A stretch of DNA of 64,000 nt from Qaidamihabitans albus (GTDB taxonomy: Bacteria; Actinomycetota; Actinomycetes; Mycobacteriales; Pseudonocardiaceae). Shown piece by piece: positions 7,773 through 16,335 of the stretch. The notes beneath the pieces were generated by a model. That model worked only from the letters and a program-made list of their open reading frames with translations. It was not told the DNA's origin and did not search any database. A program made the translations under genes and the position numbers. Where the stretch lies: NCBI RefSeq assembly GCF_016464705.1, contig NZ_JAEHOB010000006.1:186001-250000 (forward strand), in the 5' to 3' direction. The number at the start of each line of letters is the position of its first letter. The first letter of the stretch is position 1.

Positions 7773-8540
7773 GTGACCGACAACCACCGTGTGCCCCTCA
7801 CCCTGATCAGCGGCCTCTCCCCCGGCCCCGGCCGGCAGGTGGCCGACCTCCTGCGCCGGGCCGACCCCGGTACCGCGGTCGTGCACTACGACCTGCGGGA
7901 GGTGGCGAGCGGCGTCGTCCGCAGGCGCCTGCGGCTCGGCCCCAGCGACCAGCTCAGCGCCCTCGAACTGGCGCATGGCTGCGTGTCCTGCACGCTACGC
8001 GAGGACCTGCTCCCGCTGCTGCGCAAGCTCACCCGGCTGCCCCAGGTGCGGAGCATCGCCGTCCACCTCGACGAGGCCATGGAGCCCGAGCCGGTGTGCT
8101 GGGCCCTCGAGCACGTCCTCGTCGGGTGACCGCCCGGTGAGTACCGACGTCGAGGTCGAGGCTGTTGTGACCGTGCTGGACGTCGGGTCGTGGCTCGGCG
8201 ACGCGACCGGCGACGAGCTGCTCGGCGAGCGCGGGCTCCGCGCGAGCCCGGACGACGAGCGCACCGTCGCGCAGGTCGCGCTCTCCCAGGTGGAGTTCGC
8301 GGACGTCCTGGTGCTCGCCGGCGCCACGCCCGGCACGCGGCGCGGACCGGAGCCGTGCTGGAGCGTGTCGCCCCGGCGGCGACGACGGTGGAGCTGGGCG
8401 CGGCGATGCGGGGATTCGTGGAAGGACTTCCGCCGGAGGCCCTCGACCGGGTCCGGAAGCGGTTCCAGGACGGCCTGCTGGAGGCGGGCATCGACACCCT
8501 CGACGCCAGCTCGCTCATCGCCGTCGGCCAGGTGCCGTAA
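7773..8540 (+). pseudogene. Broken mrf/CobW-like gene with two frameshifts and a foreign tail
   Basis: Residues in three segments resemble Mrf, the CobW-like protein that recruits the hibernation factor to zinc-free ribosomes. Segment 1 (GTG start at 7773) has no P-loop lysine but keeps LELAHGCVSCTLREDLLPLL. It stops at 8127-8129 after a GGG run; deleting one G continues into VTVLDVGSWLGDATGDELL in the next frame. Around 8325-8350 the frame shifts back, giving RTGAVLERVAPAATTVEL. The last about 45 residues (FVEGLPPEALDRVRKRFQ, DTLDASSLIAVG) do not fit Mrf and look more like a methyltransferase C-terminus. The whole is about 255 residues, well short of mycobacterial Mrf (nearly 400). It is probably a pseudogene, unless the two indels are sequence errors. 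Confidence 0.7.
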
Positions 8541-8587
8541 GGCGGGCTCGCGCCGCCCTGGAAGCGCACCATTCCGCTGGTCACGGG

Positions 8588-8631
8588 TCGTGAGTGCGTA
8601 CACGAGTTAGAACTCGTGTACGCACTCACGA
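8588..8631. repeat. Dispersed 44-bp palindrome, copy 1 (perfect arms)
   Basis: Two perfectly complementary 21-bp arms, beginning TCGTGAGTGCGTACACGAGTT on the left, are separated only by AG. Four more copies lie at 25916, 34308, 35006 and 49890. The flanks also tend to pair (GGTCAC before, GGTGAG after). This copy lies between the mrf-like pseudogene and the converging decarboxylase gene. Confidence 0.9.
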
Positions 8632-8702
8632 GGGGTGAGCAGGCGCAAGGCCGCACGTCCATGAACGACTCGTTACCAGCGAAAAGTGCCAGCAACGGTC
8701 GC

Positions 8703-10160
8703 TCATGGCAGCGCGGAGGGCCGGTAGAGCAGGCCGAGGAACTCCAGCAGCACGCGCTCGCGCAGCCGGGCCGGGGCGGCGGCGAGCAGCACGTTGACCT
8801 GCGCCATGCGCTCGGGCAGGCCGCCGTCACCGGCCAGCCCCGCGCCGGTGAGCAGGCCCTCGAACTCCGCGGGCGTCAACTTGTCCGGATCGAGCGCGGT
8901 GATCAGCTCCACCAGCTCGGGCGCGACCACGACCGGGCCGGCCGCGCGGGCCACGTCGACCGACCCCGCCAGGCCGGCAAGGAACGCCGCCTCGCCGCCG
9001 CGGTTGGCGGCGGTCACCGTCAGGTGCAGGTTCACCGGCGACGAACCGTGCGCGAACTGCGGCTGCACGTACCAGTCGCGCTCGCGCATCTCGTCGGCGA
9101 CAGTGAACAGGTCGAAGCCGACGTCGTCGCCCGCCGTCGTGAACGCCAGTAGCGTGGAGTCCGGCGAACCGAGGACGCGCAGCCCCTCGATCTTCTCGAT
9201 GCCGTCGCGGATCTCCGCGACCGCCGCCAGGGTCTCCCGCGCGAGCCGCAGGTAGCCGTCGTCGCCGATGTGCCGCAGCACCGCCCACGCCGCGGCGAGG
9301 GGCCCGCCGGACTTCGTCGACTGCAGTGTCGAGTTGAGCATCGTGTACCCGGGCCAGTCGGCGCTGGCGAAGTAGTGCCCGCGGCGCAGGTCCGCGCCGG
9401 CGTGCAGCAGCACCGAGACGCCCTTCGGGCAGTAGGCGTACTTGTGCAGGTCCACCGAGATGCTGGTGACGCCCTCGACCCCGAAGCCGAACGGAGGGAC
9501 CTCCGCGCCGAGGCGCCGCAGGTAGGGCAGCACCCAGCCGCCGATGCAGGCGTCGACGTGCATGCGCACCCCGCGCGCCGCTGCGGCGGCGGCGATCTCG
9601 GCGACCGGATCGACCACGCCGTGCGCGTAGGACGGCGCGCTCGCCACGACGAGGACCGTGTCGCCGTCGATCGCCGCGGCCATCGCGGCGGGTTCGGCAC
9701 GGAAGGTGCCGGGGTCGACGGGCACCTCGACGGCGCGCACGCCGAAGCAGTGCGCCGCCTTGCGGAACGCCGCGTGGGCGGTCGCGGGCAGCACCACGTT
9801 CGGCGCGCGCACCTCCCGGCGGCCCTCGCGTGCGGCGAGCACGGCGAGCATGCAGGACTCCGTGCCCCCGGACGTCACCGTGCCCACGGTCTCCGCCGTG
9901 CCACCGAGCAGGGACGCGGTCGCCGCCACGACGTCGTTCTCCATCCGCAGCAGGCTCGGGAACGCGGTGGGATCGAGCCCGTTCGCCGACGAGGCGAGCG
10001 CGTAGGCGGCCATGCCGAGCTCGTCGATGCCGCCGAGCCCGCTGTCGTAGACGTAGGCGAGCGTGCGCCCGCCGTGGGTCGGCAGGTCCGCCGAGCGCAG
10101 CGCACGGACCTCGGCCAGCACGTCCCCGGCGGCGGCTCCCCCGGCGGGCAGCGCGGTCAT
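8703..10160 (-). CDS. PLP-dependent decarboxylase/lyase (sphingosine-1-phosphate lyase-like)
   Basis: A 485-residue type-II-fold PLP enzyme of the group holding glutamate decarboxylases and sphingosine-1-phosphate lyases. The cofactor lysine is in SVDLHKYAYCPKG, the phosphate-binding TSGGTESCMLA precedes it, and HVDACIGGWVLP supplies the aspartate and neighbouring residues. The long stretch before the fold (THGGRTLAYVYDSGLGGIDE) is lyase-like. A C-terminal tail of about 90 residues after the fold carries no motif I know. The ATG overlaps the stop of the upstream MFS transporter gene by four bases, so both are made together and probably handle the same amine, amino acid or phosphoalcohol. The substrate is unknown. 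Confidence 0.82.
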   Translation of the reverse strand: MTALPAGGAAAGDVLAEVRALRSADLPTHGGRTLAYVYDSGLGGIDELGMAAYALASSANGLDPTAFPSLLRMENDVVAATASLLGGTAETVGTVTSGGTESCMLAVLAAREGRREVRAPNVVLPATAHAAFRKAAHCFGVRAVEVPVDPGTFRAEPAAMAAAIDGDTVLVVASAPSYAHGVVDPVAEIAAAAAARGVRMHVDACIGGWVLPYLRRLGAEVPPFGFGVEGVTSISVDLHKYAYCPKGVSVLLHAGADLRRGHYFASADWPGYTMLNSTLQSTKSGGPLAAAWAVLRHIGDDGYLRLARETLAAVAEIRDGIEKIEGLRVLGSPDSTLLAFTTAGDDVGFDLFTVADEMRERDWYVQPQFAHGSSPVNLHLTVTAANRGGEAAFLAGLAGSVDVARAAGPVVVAPELVELITALDPDKLTPAEFEGLLTGAGLAGDGGLPERMAQVNVLLAAAPARLRERVLLEFLGLLYRPSALP

Positions 10161-11482
10161 GAGGCCACCGCTTCCGGCCGCCGTTCCGCCTCCAGCACGC
10201 TTCGCCGCAGCAGCGGGATGCCGAGCAGCACCAGCACGGCGGGCAGCGCCGAGAAGCCCAGCGCGATCGCCGTGACGGCGCTGTCCGGCTGCGTCACCGT
10301 CGCATCCGCGCTGGACAGGTACCCGCCCGCCGCGAGCACCAGCCCGAACAAGCCCGGTCCGAGCGCGAGCCCGAGGGTCTCCGCGGCCGTCCACACCCCG
10401 GCCGTGACCCCGGCCCTGGTCGCTCCGGTGCGCTCCTCCTCGGCCGAGATCAGATCCGGCAGGATCGCCAGCGGGAACACCTGGATGCCCGCGTAGCCGA
10501 CACCAGCTCCCGCGACGAAGACGAACACCACCGCCAGCGGCAGCACCTGGGCGAACATCAGCCCGATCAGCGCGACGCCGAACACCGCCGAAGCGACCCG
10601 GAAGCCCGCCAGCTTGCCTCCGGCCCGGCCGACCCGGTCCCACAGCGGCATGACCAGCAGCGCGGGGCCGACGAAGCCGGCGAACAGCAGCGCCTGCAGG
10701 TCGGCGTCACCGAGCACGTACCGCGCCGTGTAGCTCACGCCCGCCAGCAGCGTGGCGACCCCGAGCGCCTGCACGAAGTACACCGCCAGCAGCCAGCGGA
10801 ACGACTTCCAGACCCGCATGGTGGCCAGCAGCGCCCGCCACGTCGGCGTCGGCTGGCGCAGTATCCCGGCCGGGGCCCGCCGGATGCCGAGGTAGACGCT
10901 GATCGTCCCCGCCACGATCAGCAGCGCGACGAAGACGCCCATCATGCGGTAGCCCTGCACGCCGCCGAGCGCGCTCGCGATCGCGGGGGCACCCGCACCG
11001 GAGACCAGGATCGCGAGCGCCAGCACCGCGATCCGCCAGGTGGTCAGCCGCGTCCGCTCGTGGTAGCCGTCGGTGAGCTCTGCGGGCAGTGCGTTGAACG
11101 GCACCTGGAAGAACGCGAACGCCGTGGCGCAGGCGAAGAAGATCACCACCACATACGCCGCGTCGAGGCCGACCGTGCCGAGGCCGGGATGGGCGAACAG
11201 CGCCGCGAAGCACACCGCGAGCACCAGCCCGCCGAGCAGCAACGACCGCCCCCTGCTGCCCCGCCGGGCAAGGCCCGCGTCGGAGATCCGGCCCGCGATC
11301 GGATTGAACAGCACGTCCCATGCCTTCGGCAGCAGCACGATCGCGCCCGCCGCGGCGGCGGGCACCGCCATCGTGTCCGTGAGGTAGGGCAGCAGCAACA
11401 GCCCGGGAACCGTGCCGAACGCGCCGGTGACGAACGAACCGAGCGAGTAACCGAGACGCGTTCTCCTGCCCAGCGCGGACAT
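10157..11482 (-). CDS. MFS transporter, GPH (sugar-cation symporter)-like
   Basis: A 441-residue membrane protein with about twelve hydrophobic segments. The N-terminal part, LGYSLGSFVTGAF followed by LLPYLTDTMAV and WDVLFNPIAGRISD, is characteristic of GPH-type transporters (MelB/LacS relatives). The start has GAGGAGGACC just upstream. The stop overlaps the start of the PLP decarboxylase gene (ATGA), so the transporter probably imports the substrate or exports the product of that enzyme. The ion and substrate are not readable. Confidence 0.85.
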   Translation of the reverse strand: MSALGRRTRLGYSLGSFVTGAFGTVPGLLLLPYLTDTMAVPAAAAGAIVLLPKAWDVLFNPIAGRISDAGLARRGSRGRSLLLGGLVLAVCFAALFAHPGLGTVGLDAAYVVVIFFACATAFAFFQVPFNALPAELTDGYHERTRLTTWRIAVLALAILVSGAGAPAIASALGGVQGYRMMGVFVALLIVAGTISVYLGIRRAPAGILRQPTPTWRALLATMRVWKSFRWLLAVYFVQALGVATLLAGVSYTARYVLGDADLQALLFAGFVGPALLVMPLWDRVGRAGGKLAGFRVASAVFGVALIGLMFAQVLPLAVVFVFVAGAGVGYAGIQVFPLAILPDLISAEEERTGATRAGVTAGVWTAAETLGLALGPGLFGLVLAAGGYLSSADATVTQPDSAVTAIALGFSALPAVLVLLGIPLLRRSVLEAERRPEAVAS

Positions 11483-11624
11483 GGTCCTCCTCGACAGGAT
11501 GCTGCGGATCGCGGGTGCGAGCCGATACTTTCACCCGGACCGGCCTTCGCGGAAGCGGGAGGGCTGTTCGAACCCGTAGACGCTCATCGACAGCGCGTTC
11601 TGAACAAAGACACCGGGCCGGATA

Positions 11625-12644
11625 TCAGCTCAGCACGTCGGCGACCTTCCGCAGCGCCGCCGCGTCGCCGCGCACGAGCAGGGTCGTCACCACCGACTCC
11701 TCCCACGCGGCGAGCTCGTCGCGGATCTTCGCCGCGGGCCCGATCAGCGAGGTGTCCTCGATGAGCCGCGTGGGAATCGCCGCGGTCGCCTCCGCCTTGT
11801 GTCCCGCGAGGTAGAGATCCTGAACCTTGTCGGCGACGTCCTCGTAGCCCATCCGCGCGAAGACGTCGTGGTGGAAGTTCACCGACTTGGCGCCCATCCC
11901 GCCGATGTAGAGCGCGAGCGCCGGCCGGATGAGGTCGGCCGCCTGCTCGACGTCGTCGTGCACGACCACCGGCACCGAGGCGGCCACCTCGAAGCCCGTG
12001 GGGCGCTCCGGCCTGCGCGCGAAACCCTCCTCCAGCGCCGCCCGGTAGAAGCCGTCGCTCTTCGGTGAGAAGAACAGCGGTAGCCAACCGTCGCAGATCT
12101 CCGCGGCCAGCGCGACGTTCTTCGGCCCCTCCGCCGCGAGGTAGATCGGGATGTGCGGCCGCAACGGGTGCACGGTGGACTTGAGCGGCTTGCCGAGCCC
12201 GGTGCCGCCGTGCAGCGGCAGCTGGTAGGAGGCACCGTCGAAGGACACCGGCTGTTCGCGGGCAACGACCCGCCGGACGATCTCGACGTACTCCCGCGTC
12301 CTGGCGAGCGGCTTCGGATAGGGCTGGCCGTACCAGCCCTCGACCACCTGGGGACCGGACGCGCCGAGCCCGAGCACGAACCGGCCGCCACTGAGGTGGT
12401 CGAGCGTCATCGCGGCCATCGCGGTCGCCGTAGGCGTGCGCGCCGACAGCTGCACGATGTCGGTACCGAGGGTGATCCGCGACGTCGACGCACCCCACCA
12501 CGCGAGCGGGGTGAGCGCGTCGGAACCGTATCCCTCGGCCGTCCACACGGAGTCGAAACCGAGCTCCTCGGCGGTGGTGACCGCCTCCAGCGCGCCGGCC
12601 GGCGGCCCGGCGGACCAGTAACCGAGGTGGTAGCCCAGTTTCAC
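11625..12644 (-). CDS. LLM-class F420-dependent oxidoreductase
   Basis: A luciferase-like TIM-barrel oxidoreductase of 339 residues. Family segments include ELGFDSVWTAEGYGSDA, the TLDHLSGGRFVLGLGASGPQ strand-helix, and ICDGWLPLFFSP. Such proteins use F420 or FMN; the overall pattern favours the F420 group of actinobacteria. The GTG start has GGAG nearby (GAAGGAGACACC). The gene follows the MpaB-like gene, the gap being filled by a 13-bp tandem array. Cofactor and substrate are inferred from family only. Confidence 0.88.
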   Translation of the reverse strand: MKLGYHLGYWSAGPPAGALEAVTTAEELGFDSVWTAEGYGSDALTPLAWWGASTSRITLGTDIVQLSARTPTATAMAAMTLDHLSGGRFVLGLGASGPQVVEGWYGQPYPKPLARTREYVEIVRRVVAREQPVSFDGASYQLPLHGGTGLGKPLKSTVHPLRPHIPIYLAAEGPKNVALAAEICDGWLPLFFSPKSDGFYRAALEEGFARRPERPTGFEVAASVPVVVHDDVEQAADLIRPALALYIGGMGAKSVNFHHDVFARMGYEDVADKVQDLYLAGHKAEATAAIPTRLIEDTSLIGPAAKIRDELAAWEESVVTTLLVRGDAAALRKVADVLS

Positions 12645-12652
12645 GGTGTCTC

Positions 12653-12717
12653 CTTCAGTGCTCGACTTCAGTGCTCGACTTCAGTGCTCGATCTCAGTGC
12701 TCGATCTCAGTGCTCGA
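12653..12717. repeat. Tandem array of five 13-bp units
   Basis: Five successive copies of CTTCAGTGCTCGA, the last two beginning TCTCAGT. The array spans the end of the MpaB-like gene, whose last codons and stop lie inside unit five, and runs almost to the ribosome site of the next gene. On the minus strand each unit reads TCGAGCACTGA and supplies a stop in the MpaB reading frame or another one. Single copies of CGAGCACTGAG occur upstream of the starts at 1360 and 3317. Confidence 0.9.
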
Positions 12718-13666
12718 CGTTCGGTGCATAGTGCGTGGGACTGTCCCGTTCGTCCAGGGGCGGCAGGTTGCGCGCCGGGGTCTCGACGAGCGGCGCGTCC
12801 ACCGGGTCCTTGCCCGCGGCCCGGCGCCAGCCCGCCCTGGCCCGCGGGTGGTACCTGCGCTCGAACGGCACCAGCTTGAACGCGGCGTTGACGGCGCGGC
12901 CGGCCAGCCGGTGCAGCCGCTCGTCGCGCCGCGACCAGCGGTAGCCGAGCAGGTCGCGGACGGGCTGGTCGTACATGCCCACGGTGAGCCAGACGAAGCT
13001 CCGCGCGATCGGGACGCGCAGGACCCGCCAGGCGGCGTCCGGCAGCAGGCGCAGCCCGCCCGGCTTCGCGATGGCGCGGATGTCGAGCACCTCCCGCGTC
13101 GCCTTGTTGTCCTCGAGCACCTCGGTGCACATGTGCCGCCAGTACCGCTGGAACTCCTCCCACGAGCCGGGCACCGGCCGCATGCTCATGTCGTACATCC
13201 GGTACCACTGCACGTGCTCGTCGAAAAGCCGGCGCCGCTGCGCCTCGGTGAGCCCACCCATGAAGTGCTCCGCGATGAGCAGCGTGCTGACGAAGAACGT
13301 GGCGTGCGCCCAGTAGTAGGTGTCCGGGTTGAGCGCGTGGTAGCGGCGGCCGTGCTTGTCGATGCCCTTGATGGTGTCGTGGTAGCCGCGCACCTGCAGC
13401 GCCGTCCGGTGCGCTCGCGGCCCGTCGTAGATGACCCCGCCGATGGGGTAGAGCGAGCGGAACAACCGCTCCCAGCGTTCCCGGAAGAACTGCGAGTGCT
13501 CCTCGACGCCCGCACCCAGCTCGGGGTGCATGTTCTGCATCGACCCGGCCCACAGCGCGATCAGCAGGCCACGCCAGTCCCCGAAGATCCGCCAGGTCAG
13601 CGAGTCCGGGCCGAGCGGCTCCGGCTCGGCCCGGCTCCCGGCTTCGCGTTCCTCGACCTGAGTCAT
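12707..13666 (-). CDS. MpaB/latex-clearing type oxygenase (DUF2236)
   Basis: A 319-residue member of the DUF2236 family, which includes MpaB and rubber oxygenases, proteins that bind b-type heme. Conserved features are the N-terminal WRIFGDWRGLLIALWAGSMQ, the RGYHDTIKG segment and NPDTYYWAHATFFVS, which hold the candidate heme-region histidines. The start at 13666 has AAGGGAGCGGGC upstream; the open frame extends 24 codons further but into the operator region. It diverges from a TetR gene with a large palindrome between them, so the regulator probably controls it. The substrate is unknown. Confidence 0.85.
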   Translation of the reverse strand: MTQVEEREAGSRAEPEPLGPDSLTWRIFGDWRGLLIALWAGSMQNMHPELGAGVEEHSQFFRERWERLFRSLYPIGGVIYDGPRAHRTALQVRGYHDTIKGIDKHGRRYHALNPDTYYWAHATFFVSTLLIAEHFMGGLTEAQRRRLFDEHVQWYRMYDMSMRPVPGSWEEFQRYWRHMCTEVLEDNKATREVLDIRAIAKPGGLRLLPDAAWRVLRVPIARSFVWLTVGMYDQPVRDLLGYRWSRRDERLHRLAGRAVNAAFKLVPFERRYHPRARAGWRRAAGKDPVDAPLVETPARNLPPLDERDSPTHYAPNVEH

Positions 13667-13693
13667 GCCCGCTCCCTTGCCGACGACCAAAGT

Positions 13694-13736
13694 GACTACA
13701 CCTGTTGTCAGGTTAGAGTTGACAACGTTCGTAGTC
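13694..13736. promoter_or_regulatory. TetR-type operator palindrome
   Basis: A 43-bp dyad: GACTAC on the far left matches GTAGTC on the far right, and the inner arms TTGTCA and TGACAA flank GGTTAGAGT. It sits in the middle of the 89-bp gap between the divergent MpaB-like and TetR genes. It is the obvious binding site for that TetR and would cover both promoters. Confidence 0.75.
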
Positions 13737-13755
13737 AATTGAGGGAGGGCACCGT

Positions 13756-14364
13756 ATGGCCGGCGCGGCTCGCACGTGGGCGGGCACCACGCTCACCGAC
13801 CGGAAGGCGGCCCGCCGCCGCCTGCTGCTCGACACCGCGCTCGACCTCCTCGGCACGGGCAGTGGCGCCGCCGTGAGCGTGCGCGCCGTGTGCCGGCAGG
13901 CGAAGCTCACCGAGCGCTACTTCTACGAGAGCTTCGCCGACCGTGACGAGCTGATCCTCGCCGTGTACGAGGAGGTCGTCGACGAGGCGCACCGGGCCCT
14001 CGTCGACGCGGTCCGGTCGAGCGGTCCCGATGCCCGGTCGCGGGCGGAGTCCTCGGTGAGCGCGTTCGTCAAGCTGATCCTCGACGATCCCCGCAAGGGC
14101 CGGGTGCTGCTGCTCGCCCCGCCGACGGAGCCTGCGCTGAGCAGGCTCGGTGTGCAGCGGCTGCCGATGTTCGCCGCACTCGTCCGCGAGCAACTCGCCG
14201 ACAAGGTCGACGAGGGCGACCGCGAGATGACCGCGACCGCCCTGGTCGGCGCGCTGGCGAACCTGTTCTCCGCCTACCTCGGCGGCACACTGCGGGTGAG
14301 CCGGGACCGCCTCACGGCGCACTGTGTGCGGCTGGTGCTCGGCGCCAACGCGCTGCACTCCTGA
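13756..14364 (+). CDS. TetR-family transcriptional regulator
   Basis: A 202-residue repressor. The N-terminal helix-turn-helix runs from RRRLLLDTALDLLG through VSVRAVCRQAKLTERYFYESF to RDELILAVYEE, roughly residues 20-70. The C-terminal ligand domain is all-helical, with no motif that names its ligand. The gene starts 20 bp after the large palindrome and ends exactly next to the stop of the converging aldolase gene. It most likely represses itself and the MpaB-like oxygenase gene. Confidence 0.9.
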   Translation: MAGAARTWAGTTLTDRKAARRRLLLDTALDLLGTGSGAAVSVRAVCRQAKLTERYFYESFADRDELILAVYEEVVDEAHRALVDAVRSSGPDARSRAESSVSAFVKLILDDPRKGRVLLLAPPTEPALSRLGVQRLPMFAALVREQLADKVDEGDREMTATALVGALANLFSAYLGGTLRVSRDRLTAHCVRLVLGANALHS

Positions 14365-15381
14365 TCAGCCGTCCCGCTCGACGGCGAGGCCGAGGGCGAT
14401 GTCGATGATCATGTCCTCCTGGCCGCCCACGTACCGGCGCTCGCCGACCCGGTACAGGATCTCGTGGGCGGGCACCCCGTAGCGCTGCGCAGCGCGCTCG
14501 GCGTGCAGCAGGAAGCTGGAGTACACGCCGGCGAAGCCCTGCACGATCGACGAACGGTCCATGACCGGCAGGCGGGTGATATAGGGCTTGACGACGTTCT
14601 CGGCGGCATCCATCAGCGCGTCCTTGTCGACGCCGGTGGCCACGCCGAGCCGTTCGAACGTCGCCGCCAGCACCTCGGTCGGCGAGTTGCCCGCGCCCGC
14701 GCCGAGCGCCACCAGCGAGCCGTCGATCTGCCGCGCCCCGGCCCGGTAGCCGAGCACGGAGTTGGCCACGCCGAAGCTCAGGTTCTGGTGGCCGTGGTAG
14801 CCGACCTCCGCCGCCGTGCCGAACTCGGCGACCAGCGCGGCGATCCGGTCGGCGGCCTCCTCCAGGATCAGCGCACCCGCGGAGTCCACGACGTAAACGC
14901 ACTCGCACCCGGCGTCGACCATGATCCGGCCCTGCTTCGCCAGCTCCTCCGGCGTCGCCATGTGCGACAGCATCAGGAAGCCCACCGTCTCCAGGCCCAG
15001 GTCCCGCGCCGCGGCGAAGTGCTGCATGGACACGTCCGCCTCGGTGCAGTGGGTCGCGATGCGCACGGCGCCCGCGCCGAGGTCCGCGGCCGCCTTCAGG
15101 TCCGTGACCGTGCCGAGACCCGGCAGCAGCAGCACGGCGATCCTCGCCTGCCGCGCCTCGTCCACCGCGGCGGCGATGAGCTTCCGCTCGTCGACGAGGG
15201 AGAAGCCGTAGTTGAACGTCGAGCCGCCGAGCCCGTCGCCGTGGGTCACCTCGATCAGCGAGATACCCGCGTCGTCCAGTGCACGGACCGTGTCCCGCAC
15301 GTTCTGCTCGGTGAACTGGTGCGCCATCGCGTGGCTGCCGTCGCGCAGGGTGGTGTCGACCAGCCGGACCTCGCGGTTCAT
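14365..15381 (-). CDS. 4-hydroxy-2-oxovalerate aldolase
   Basis: Splits 4-hydroxy-2-oxoacids into pyruvate and an aldehyde at the end of meta-cleavage pathways. The 338-residue protein shows [16 protein letters not shown] at the N-terminus with the metal-binding aspartate and the catalytic arginine, and [11 protein letters not shown] with the metal-binding histidines. The C-terminal part completes the DmpG/HsaF/BphI type. It overlaps the upstream acylating acetaldehyde dehydrogenase gene by four bases. In known relatives the two proteins form a channelling complex that passes the aldehyde directly. No other ring-cleavage gene lies next to the pair. Confidence 0.95.
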   Translation of the reverse strand: MNREVRLVDTTLRDGSHAMAHQFTEQNVRDTVRALDDAGISLIEVTHGDGLGGSTFNYGFSLVDERKLIAAAVDEARQARIAVLLLPGLGTVTDLKAAADLGAGAVRIATHCTEADVSMQHFAAARDLGLETVGFLMLSHMATPEELAKQGRIMVDAGCECVYVVDSAGALILEEAADRIAALVAEFGTAAEVGYHGHQNLSFGVANSVLGYRAGARQIDGSLVALGAGAGNSPTEVLAATFERLGVATGVDKDALMDAAENVVKPYITRLPVMDRSSIVQGFAGVYSSFLLHAERAAQRYGVPAHEILYRVGERRYVGGQEDMIIDIALGLAVERDG

Positions 15382-16295
15382 GCCCGCACTCCCCTCTGCT
15401 CCACGATCCGCTCGGCGAGCAGTTCCCCGACCTGAGCCGCGGCGGCGGTCATGATGTCGAGGTTGCCCGCGTAGGTGGGCAGGTAGTCGCCGTTGCCTGC
15501 GACCTCGAGGAACACCGCCACCCTCCCGCGCCCGTTCCAGTCCGGTCGCGGGTCGTCGAACTGCGGCTCGGCCTTCAGCGTGTAGCCGGGGACGTAGACC
15601 TGGACGTCGCGGACCATCCGGTGGATCGAGGCGCTGATCGCGTCGCGGTCGGCGTCCGGGTCGATCGCGCAGAACACGGTGTCGCGCATGATCATCGGCG
15701 GTTCCATGGGGTTGATGATGATGATCGCCTTGCCCCTGGCCGCGCCGCCGACGCGCTCGATTCCGAGGGCGGTGGTCTCGGTGAACTCGTCGATGTTCGC
15801 GCGCGTGCCGGGGCCCGCCGAGCGCGAGGACACCGAGGCGACGATCTCCGCGTACGGCACCGGCGTGACCCGGGAGACCGCGTGCACGATCGGGATGGTC
15901 GCCTGACCACCACAGGTGATCATGTTCAGGTTGGGCGCGTCCAGGTGCTCCGGCAGGTTCACGACCGGGCAGGTGAACGGGCCGACCGCCGCAGGGGTCA
16001 GGTCGATCGCCTGGATTCCCGCCTCGGCGTAGCGGGGAGCGCTCCCGGCGTGCGCCCGCGCCGAGGTGGCCTCGAAGACCAGGTCCGGCGGTTCGTCGCG
16101 GCCGAGCAGCCAGTCGACGCCGTCCGCGGAGGTCTGCACGCCGAGGCCGGCCGCGCGGGCCAGGCCGTCGGAGGCCGGATCGACGCCCACCATGTACCGC
16201 ACGTCGATCCGTTCACTGCGGCCCAGCTTCGCCAGCAGGTCCGTACCGATGTTGCCGGGACCGACGATCGCGGCCACCGCTCGAGCTTCGCCCAT
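15378..16295 (-). CDS. Acetaldehyde (propionaldehyde) dehydrogenase, acylating
   Basis: Oxidises the aldehyde released by the aldolase to acyl-CoA with NAD and CoA. The 305-residue protein begins with the NAD fold ([18 protein letters not shown]) and has the catalytic cysteine in [13 protein letters not shown] at about residue 125. The later [20 protein letters not shown] is characteristic of DmpF/HsaG/BphJ. The ATG at 16295 is preferred because the family starts there; an ATG 24 bases upstream is in frame. The gene diverges from the IclR regulator gene, whose promoter region it shares. Confidence 0.94.
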   Translation of the reverse strand: MGEARAVAAIVGPGNIGTDLLAKLGRSERIDVRYMVGVDPASDGLARAAGLGVQTSADGVDWLLGRDEPPDLVFEATSARAHAGSAPRYAEAGIQAIDLTPAAVGPFTCPVVNLPEHLDAPNLNMITCGGQATIPIVHAVSRVTPVPYAEIVASVSSRSAGPGTRANIDEFTETTALGIERVGGAARGKAIIIINPMEPPMIMRDTVFCAIDPDADRDAISASIHRMVRDVQVYVPGYTLKAEPQFDDPRPDWNGRGRVAVFLEVAGNGDYLPTYAGNLDIMTAAAAQVGELLAERIVEQRGVRA

Positions 16296-16335
16296 GACGG
16301 TGACGGTCCTGCACCGCATGCGGCATTATCAACGC

